Shown: piece after piece, positions 38,058 through 42,785 of the stretch | Layout: each line of letters begins with the position of its first letter | Numbering within the stretch: position 1 is the stretch's first letter | Source: Scatomorpha sp964535405 | Lineage (GTDB): Bacteria; Bacillota; Clostridia; Oscillospirales; Oscillospiraceae | DNA length: 42,785 nt | Assembly: GCA_964535405.1 (NCBI GenBank) | Contig: CAZHUG010000014.1 | Coordinates: 1 to 42,785, forward strand | Reading direction: 5' to 3' | Position numbers and translations under genes: made by a program | The notes under the pieces: generated by a model | What the model was told of the DNA's origin: nothing | The model's input: the letters and a program-made list of their open reading frames with translations, nothing else | Databases searched by the model: none

Positions 38058-38894
38058 TTAATCGTTCCAGTCAGTCAGCTTGATAGAGCCGCTGATGGAG
38101 CTCGCCTTTATCTCCAGACTCTCGTCGCCCCAGGCTGCGTTACCACGTCCGCCGCCATAGGAAAAGTCGTGATAGCCGTCCTTGGTTGTGCCGCTGGTGG
38201 ACTTATAATCCAGAGTATAGCCGCTCACATTCTCAAGCGCGACATTGACAGCGCCGCTGGTGCTCGACGCCAGAATAGATACCGTCTGTGCGTCTGCGAC
38301 GACCTTTACAGAGCCGCTTATCGAATGGGCGTCAATCTCCTTAAAGGGCGCATACGCCTTGACAGAGCCGCTGGTGCTTGATGCCTTAAGTATATCGCCG
38401 GGCTGATACACCTTTACAGAGCCGCTCACGCTGTTGAGCTCCGCGGTGCTCGAGCGGGCGTCCAGTTTGACAGAGCCGCTGGTGGAGTGCAGGCCATAGG
38501 CCAGCACGGAATCGGCCGGGACGCTTATGACGATTTTGCCGGAGCCAAGATGAATCCCGAACATCTGTTTTGATTCTTTTACGCTGAGCACACCGTTTTT
38601 CATATCGACAACCGGCTCAGCCGCCGTGCAAAAGCCGATTCGGTAAAAATCCACTGTGACGACGTCCCTATCGTGTGTGATGACCTCCACGCTGAACGAT
38701 GCGGCGCCCACATTAAGTGAGGTCACTCCATCAAAGTTCCCGCTGTACGCAAGCGAGCCTCTGATGCCGCTTTTACTTCCAAGACTAAACAATGTACTCC
38801 ACCCCCCGAAGATTATCTGCACCGCAATGGCACAGAACAGCAAGAGCAACATGACCAGGACTATTAATTTGGCTGTAAGACTTTTTCTATTCAT
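38058..38894 (-). CDS. DUF4097 beta-repeat protein with N-terminal membrane anchor
   Basis: 278 residues. A single membrane segment at about 9-30 is followed by a beta-helix-like domain with repeats spaced by roughly 17-25 residues, each with SGSVK or a variant (SGSVKL, SGSVKV, SGSVKAY, SGAVNV, SGTTKD, SGSIKL). This is the putative adhesin DUF4097 common in Firmicutes. Its start overlaps the end of the preceding membrane-protein gene by eight bases. DUF4097 genes commonly sit after PadR and DUF1700-like genes as here, so it probably belongs to one envelope stress operon. The function is unknown. Confidence 0.85.
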   Translation of the reverse strand: MNRKSLTAKLIVLVMLLLLFCAIAVQIIFGGWSTLFSLGSKSGIRGSLAYSGNFDGVTSLNVGAASFSVEVITHDRDVVTVDFYRIGFCTAAEPVVDMKNGVLSVKESKQMFGIHLGSGKIVISVPADSVLAYGLHSTSGSVKLDARSSTAELNSVSGSVKVYQPGDILKASSTSGSVKAYAPFKEIDAHSISGSVKVVADAQTVSILASSTSGAVNVALENVSGYTLDYKSTSGTTKDGYHDFSYGGGRGNAAWGDESLEIKASSISGSIKLTDWND

Positions 38895-39546
38895 GATAGT
38901 TCCTCATCTGGGCGATTGTCTTCAAAATACCGGAGATTATTCCCGCGATGGGCCAAATCAGCCAGCTTATGCTCCAGGCTCTGCCAATAAAGCTGATCAT
39001 GAAATACATAAGTGTGACTACCGACCAGTATATTGAGATCATGCCCTTGTACATCTGGCCTTTCGGCGTGCGTTCAAATTCGCGCTCGCGCCTCTCTTCG
39101 TCGTCATAGTCCTTGTATGCAACCGGCGTCGACATGTGAGTGTAGATTATGAGCGCCGTCGCAATCGCAACAAGAACGAGCAGTCCGCAGACCGCTGCAG
39201 TGGAAGCGGACGGGTCATCAATTACTGAAGAACCGACAACAATGGCAATGCCGATGATATACATGGCAACGCCGATGGCTGTGTTGCGGGCGTTGCGTGT
39301 GCGGTAATACTGCGCCTCGCGGCGAAATTCGTCGTTTGGCATGACCTCGGCAATCAGCTCGTCAACATCACCCATGCTTGCAACCGTCAGGCTGTAGGCC
39401 TGCGATTCTGTTTTGCCCTCGCGCAGATAGTCCTCATAACGCTCCTGCATGTTTCCCAAAAGCTCATCGCGCAGATCCTGTGCCTTCCTGGTGCGCGGCA
39501 CCCCTGCGAAAAGGGAATTTAAATAGCTTTCCATTTTAGAGTTCAT
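38887..39546 (-). CDS. DUF1700-like membrane protein
   Basis: 219 residues from ATG 39546, with GGGAG as ribosome binding site; it overlaps the padR-type gene by 11 bases. The first 75 residues are soluble and helical (YLNSLFAGVPRTRKAQDLRD, and MQERYEDYLREGKTESQAY), a HAAS-type domain found at the N-terminus of DUF1700 and related permease proteins. Three or four membrane segments follow. With its neighbours it forms the well-known PadR, DUF1700-like, DUF4097 arrangement in which PadR represses the operon. Confidence 0.82.
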   Translation of the reverse strand: MNSKMESYLNSLFAGVPRTRKAQDLRDELLGNMQERYEDYLREGKTESQAYSLTVASMGDVDELIAEVMPNDEFRREAQYYRTRNARNTAIGVAMYIIGIAIVVGSSVIDDPSASTAAVCGLLVLVAIATALIIYTHMSTPVAYKDYDDEERREREFERTPKGQMYKGMISIYWSVVTLMYFMISFIGRAWSISWLIWPIAGIISGILKTIAQMRNYHE

Positions 39547-39880
39547 GTTCTTGCTCTCCCAATAATAGATTATCAATTAAGGTTCTAAATTGTTGCCAGT
39601 CTCTGATGTTTTCAGTGTAAAGATTACAGCCATGCTCCGTTATTGAATAGTATCGGCGTCGCGCGCCCGTGTTCTCGTCGCCCCAGTATGAACTTATACA
39701 ACCTGCACTCTCAAGCCGCCTGAAGGTCGTATACAGCGTTGCCTCCTTCAACTCGAGCAAGCCATCTGTCATCTTCTGCACAGATTTATTGATTTCGTAG
39801 CCATAGCTGTCACGCTTGAGCAGTTGCGCCAGAATGATAGTGTCGGTATATCCGCGCAGCATATCGGACATATTGAGCAT
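39536..39880 (-). CDS. PadR-family transcriptional regulator
   Basis: 114 residues. MLRGYTDTIILAQLLKRDSY at residues 7-26, TLYTTFRRLESAGCISSYWG near 50-69 and RRYYSITEHG at 77-86 are the PadR winged-helix marks. First gene of a three-gene operon of envelope proteins, most likely its repressor. Confidence 0.92.
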   Translation of the reverse strand: MLNMSDMLRGYTDTIILAQLLKRDSYGYEINKSVQKMTDGLLELKEATLYTTFRRLESAGCISSYWGDENTGARRRYYSITEHGCNLYTENIRDWQQFRTLIDNLLLGEQEHEL

Positions 39881-39971
39881 TTTCTCACCTCTTACACGCC
39901 TACACTACCACGAGATACCTCGCCTGTCAAGGTATCTTTTTGTCTGAGTTACATTTATTTTGAAAATTGCA

Positions 39972-40004
39972 AAGACAGAGGCTGATAACTTCAGCCTCTG
40001 TCTT
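39972..40004. terminator. Terminator after the gene at 40010-41203 (minus strand)
   Basis: AAGACAGAGGCTGA, TAACT loop, TCAGCCTCTGTCTT, six bases beyond the stop codon at 40010. Confidence 0.8.
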
Positions 40005-40009
40005 ATAAT

Positions 40010-41203
40010 TTACAGCACCCACTCTAATCCCCAGAGTCCGGGCTTGATATATAAAATAACTTTGTCATTGACTCGCGTCGTATTGTAAAACGATTCATCT
40101 ACATAGACTGTGACCGTTTTGCTCCCGCCCGCGAGTGTCACCGTAAGAGTATATTGGCTGTCATCTATTTTCCGCTCATTGACATATGCCAGCTTCTCCT
40201 GCGGGTCTTTGAAATCAAAAGCGCAATTTGTTGTGATTACTGCACCGTAGGAGTAGGCAAGAATGAACAACGGTATCAGGAACAACACACTTTTTTGTCT
40301 GACGTGTGTCTTTGAAAGCATGAGTAACAACGCCGACATAACAATTGTGAGAATAAGCACAGCGAAAAAAATAGAGCTTGTATAAATGACGCGATATCTC
40401 AGCAAAGCGACTAAAAACAGAGCAGAAGATGGGGCTATAACTGCATTTGCCACGCTCGGAGAGTTGTCGCCTCTTTTCTTGTCGAATTTGACAATTTCTC
40501 TGTATTTTATTAAAATTCCATAGCCGATAAGCGGCAAGAGTACGCCGGCCGCAACAACCAGTTCAATTGGCTTTGGGAAGAAGAGTGCCCAGAACACGTA
40601 GAGAACACTGACTCCGTTGAGGGCATTGCAGAGCTTGAAAGCCTTCCGGACCTTCTCCGGCTCTTGCTCGGCCGACTGTGAAAACGCGTCTATCTTCGAT
40701 TGCTCTGCCGTCCCCGTCCGCTCCTGATGCTCGCCTTGCAACACGGAGACCGGAAAGTTTGTGTAATCTTCAAAAAACTGCTCTACCTGAGCACAGCTGT
40801 TGATGCTGTGTATTATGAAGGTATTTCTATCTGCGCCTGCCAGTATGAGGCTGCCGCTATTGTCTATTTTCCCCGTATGCACATTCTTTTTTGTATCGAT
40901 CTGTACATGATGAATATCCGTAAACGGAACTGCGAAGGAATTTTTATCGGCGAGCAGCTCCGCCTCTGTCAGATACTCGTTTGCAGCAATCTCCTTATCG
41001 ATGTCATAAAACTGCCCGCCTACGCGGCAGAAGTACAGTTTATCGGCCAGCGGCACCACCTTATATGTCACATCCGACTTCAAAGCGCCGGGCTTAATTA
41101 CATAAATAGCCCTGTTAAGATAGCGTCTATAGAGCTTTTCTGCTTCAATTTCCGCCATTCGCTCACTCAGCTCATCCACCGGCTTCTTTTTCTTTTTAAA
41201 CAT
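40010..41203 (-). CDS. Membrane protein of unknown function
   Basis: 397 residues. The N-terminal 160 residues are soluble and rich in strands; VPFTDIHHVQIDTKKNVHTG and SGSLILAGADRNTFIIHSI look like a PH- or bPH2-like domain, as in proteins with an YcxB/PH fold. Then about five membrane segments (residues 190-320) and a C-terminal 60-residue outside domain with TVTLAGGSKTVTVYVDESFY. I do not recognise the family. It stands alone between terminators, so no context helps. RBS GGAGAG precedes ATG 41203. Confidence 0.7.
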   Translation of the reverse strand: MFKKKKKPVDELSERMAEIEAEKLYRRYLNRAIYVIKPGALKSDVTYKVVPLADKLYFCRVGGQFYDIDKEIAANEYLTEAELLADKNSFAVPFTDIHHVQIDTKKNVHTGKIDNSGSLILAGADRNTFIIHSINSCAQVEQFFEDYTNFPVSVLQGEHQERTGTAEQSKIDAFSQSAEQEPEKVRKAFKLCNALNGVSVLYVFWALFFPKPIELVVAAGVLLPLIGYGILIKYREIVKFDKKRGDNSPSVANAVIAPSSALFLVALLRYRVIYTSSIFFAVLILTIVMSALLLMLSKTHVRQKSVLFLIPLFILAYSYGAVITTNCAFDFKDPQEKLAYVNERKIDDSQYTLTVTLAGGSKTVTVYVDESFYNTTRVNDKVILYIKPGLWGLEWVL

Positions 41204-41324
41204 CCATCATCTCTCCATCTTTATATTTTAGGCCCCACATCTGCACAGTATATCAACGTTTTACGAATATGTACACAGATAGTTCATAACTTCGCAGAAA
41301 CTTGGTTGGCGTTTATTACATGCT

Positions 41325-41354
41325 AAAGCCCGCAGGCAAAGCCTGCGGGCTTTT
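41325..41354. terminator. Terminator after the ABC permease gene (minus strand)
   Basis: AAAGCCCGCAGGC, AAA, GCCTGCGGGCTTTT: 13-bp stem with T tract on the plus strand and A tract on the minus strand. Confidence 0.8.
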
Positions 41355-41368
41355 TATAAACCTATAAA

Positions 41369-42079
41369 CTATTTCTCCTTTACTACTGCCCTTCTCATCA
41401 GCAGCCAGCTCAGGGTCAGAGCCAAAGCCGTTATCACGAGGAAGACCAGGCCGGTGCTGACGCCGCTTGCGAATACGGCTTTGAAGAACTTAATGATTGC
41501 GGAAAACAGCGCACCTCTGAACACCATGCTGTCAAGGACGGGAAAAACGATGAACAAGACAACCGGCACACCCACACTTACAAGAATCTTGCCAAACTTG
41601 CCCAGGCGGTAATACACCAGATTTGTAACGCTACCCAGACTGCATGCCATCGTGTACAGCCCGAAGGTCAGAGCAATGCTGCCGATGCTGCGCGCCCCGG
41701 AAGCGTCGCCAAACATAGACGTCACCTCAAAATCAGGCATTCTGGCAGTTATAAAGTTGCTCACAACATAGAGCAGCTGCTCCACAGCCGTTGCCGCAAA
41801 AATTATTGCCAGCATAACCAGAACTCTTGAAACGAAAAAGGCTCTGCGGGAGACCCCGTTTTGCAAAAGCATTTTGAAGTTCTCCGTGAATGTGCAAAGT
41901 CCAAAGATAAACGCCACTCCCAAGGTACACATCTCATAGCTGTAGTGTACACTGCCGTCTGACAGAGTCAGCAGCATCACAATATTTAACAGCAATACTA
42001 TAAACATTGCTAAATAGTAGTAAGCAAAGGTTTTTACGGCATCTCTTGCCTGATATTTGACCGGGCTTAGAATTTTCAT
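41369..42079 (-). CDS. ABC transporter permease
   Basis: 236 residues from ATG 42079, with AAGGAGGGG seven bases upstream; a longer frame reaches 42250 but overlaps the ATPase gene and has no ribosome binding site. Six membrane segments predicted (roughly 19-40, 47-65, 87-110, 140-160, 165-185, 205-228). It follows the ATPase gene by 13 bases. Such GntR/ATPase/permease trios (YtrB type) export peptides or respond to cell-wall antibiotics, but the upstream gene is outside the window. Confidence 0.75.
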   Translation of the reverse strand: MKILSPVKYQARDAVKTFAYYYLAMFIVLLLNIVMLLTLSDGSVHYSYEMCTLGVAFIFGLCTFTENFKMLLQNGVSRRAFFVSRVLVMLAIIFAATAVEQLLYVVSNFITARMPDFEVTSMFGDASGARSIGSIALTFGLYTMACSLGSVTNLVYYRLGKFGKILVSVGVPVVLFIVFPVLDSMVFRGALFSAIIKFFKAVFASGVSTGLVFLVITALALTLSWLLMRRAVVKEK

Positions 42080-42092
42080 TGTTTTCCCCTCC

Positions 42093-42785
42093 TTAAGCGC
42101 TGGTGAGCTGAATGAACAGCTTCTGCAGATCCATGGCAGATATCTCAAGATTCTCAGGCACGGACTTCGGCCTGTCGCCCATGACATAGGCGGTTTTGAG
42201 TCCGCCCAGGACATCCATACCAATGAGCTGCTTGCCGGAGATAAATTCATCCACAGCCGAGCTCAAGCCGGAGACGGCATAGCCGTTTTTAAGCAGTCTC
42301 TCTCTGGATTCCTGCTTTATTATCCTGCCCTCCTTGATTATGACCACGTCCTCGATGATGTTGGAAATCTCCTCGATAAGGTGGGTCGATATAACGATGC
42401 AGCAGGGGTTTTCGGAGTACTTTTTAATGAGCAGCTTGTAGAAAAGGTCGCGATGGTTAGCGTCCAGACCCAGAACCGGCTCGTCAAAGATGATATACGC
42501 TGTGTTGACTGAAAGCGCGATTATGAGCTTGAAGATAGAGCTGTAGCCCGTGGACAGGCTCTTCACCTTTTTGTTGAGATTTAGCGAAAACAGCTCTGAA
42601 AGCTCCTTTGCGTAGTCCATGTCAAAGTTAGGATAGAACTCCTTGCTCCAGAGGAAGGTATCTTTAATCTTCATGGACTCGGGATAGAGCGTTTTCTCGC
42701 TCATCAGATAGATTTTGCTCATGGCCCTGTCATTTTCGACCGCGTTCTCGCCGTCTAATGAAACTTCGCCCGAGCTTGCGAAGAT
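42093..42785 (-). CDS. ABC transporter ATPase (C-terminal part)
   Basis: 231 residues remain; the gene runs off the right edge, so the Walker A loop is not visible. Walker B is YIIFDEPVLGLDA, the switch His is in VISTHLI. The signature motif reads LSTGYSS instead of LSGGQ, a change seen in the YtrB/BceA-like branch but a clear departure. Residue 22 of the fragment is a Met that could be misread as the start. It is coupled to the permease gene 13 bases downstream. Confidence 0.85.
   Translation of the reverse strand: MFASSGEVSLDGENAVENDRAMSKIYLMSEKTLYPESMKIKDTFLWSKEFYPNFDMDYAKELSELFSLNLNKKVKSLSTGYSSIFKLIIALSVNTAYIIFDEPVLGLDANHRDLFYKLLIKKYSENPCCIVISTHLIEEISNIIEDVVIIKEGRIIKQESRERLLKNGYAVSGLSSAVDEFISGKQLIGMDVLGGLKTAYVMGDRPKSVPENLEISAMDLQKLFIQLTSA

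Noticed and set aside
38058..38894. The repeated SGSVK segments as a DNA repeat or CRISPR-like array
   Set aside because: The repeats are at protein level with variable spacing and codons, as expected for DUF4097 strands. No CRISPR array was found in the window.
1..42785. tRNA, rRNA, insertion sequence with transposase, or prophage genes
   Set aside because: I saw no cloverleaf or rRNA segments and no transposase, integrase or phage structural protein in any translated frame.

Overview
The window looks like a chromosomal stretch from an anaerobic Bacillota (Clostridia) bacterium, most plausibly close to Oscillospirales. Grounds: AGGAGG-type ribosome binding sites with several TTG starts, ferredoxin-dependent and electron-transfer-flavoprotein enzymes, an Fe-S old-yellow-enzyme reductase, a remnant of hybrid cluster protein, and PadR/DUF4097 and Rae1-type genes typical of Firmicutes. 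The genus cannot be fixed from the sequence alone. One 10-base run of N (25602-25611) marks an assembly gap inside a gene.

Region 1 (1-10113) is a CoA-dependent acid-reduction locus closely resembling the enterobacterial cai/fix carnitine system: a CaiC-like acyl-CoA ligase, a DASS/SLC13-type transporter, a CaiA-like acyl-CoA dehydrogenase, an enoyl-CoA hydratase/isomerase and a CaiB-like CoA-transferase. FixA/FixB-type EtfBA and a GlcD-type FAD oxidase follow, and a divergent PucR-type regulator lies at the far end. The transporter and the GlcD protein replace the CaiT and FixCX of the enterobacterial system, so the true substrate is open.

Region 2 (10114-13162) is a gene graveyard: an internally deleted hcp remnant, a frameshifted secreted-protein gene, a small membrane protein, a methyltransferase whose tail reads into a repeated 3'-end cassette, and the C-terminal stub of an FAD oxidoreductase next to a 21-bp inverted repeat.

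Region 3 (13201-20862) is an amino-acid oxidation operon: a four-subunit 2-oxoacid:ferredoxin oxidoreductase, a second class III CoA-transferase, an NhaC-type antiporter and a Glu/Leu-type dehydrogenase. An IclR regulator lies upstream. Three 17-bp pseudopalindromes with the same centre are candidate IclR operators.

Region 4 (21235-27213) is a TetR-controlled operon of two short-chain dehydrogenases, an MFS transporter and a BaiCD/enoate-reductase-like flavoenzyme. It recalls bile-acid or enoate metabolism, but the substrate is unknown.

Region 5 (27214-42785) is mixed: a flavin reductase with a divergent HxlR regulator, a VOC protein, an esterase, a ribosomal-protection-type GTPase fused to a Rae1-like ribonuclease domain (the most striking gene here), a SLOG protein, three small TTG-start DNA-binding proteins in a row, purC, an S-adenosylhomocysteine-hydrolase-like enzyme with altered active-site residues divergent from a Crp/Fnr regulator, a PadR/DUF1700-like/DUF4097 operon, and the end of an ABC export operon.
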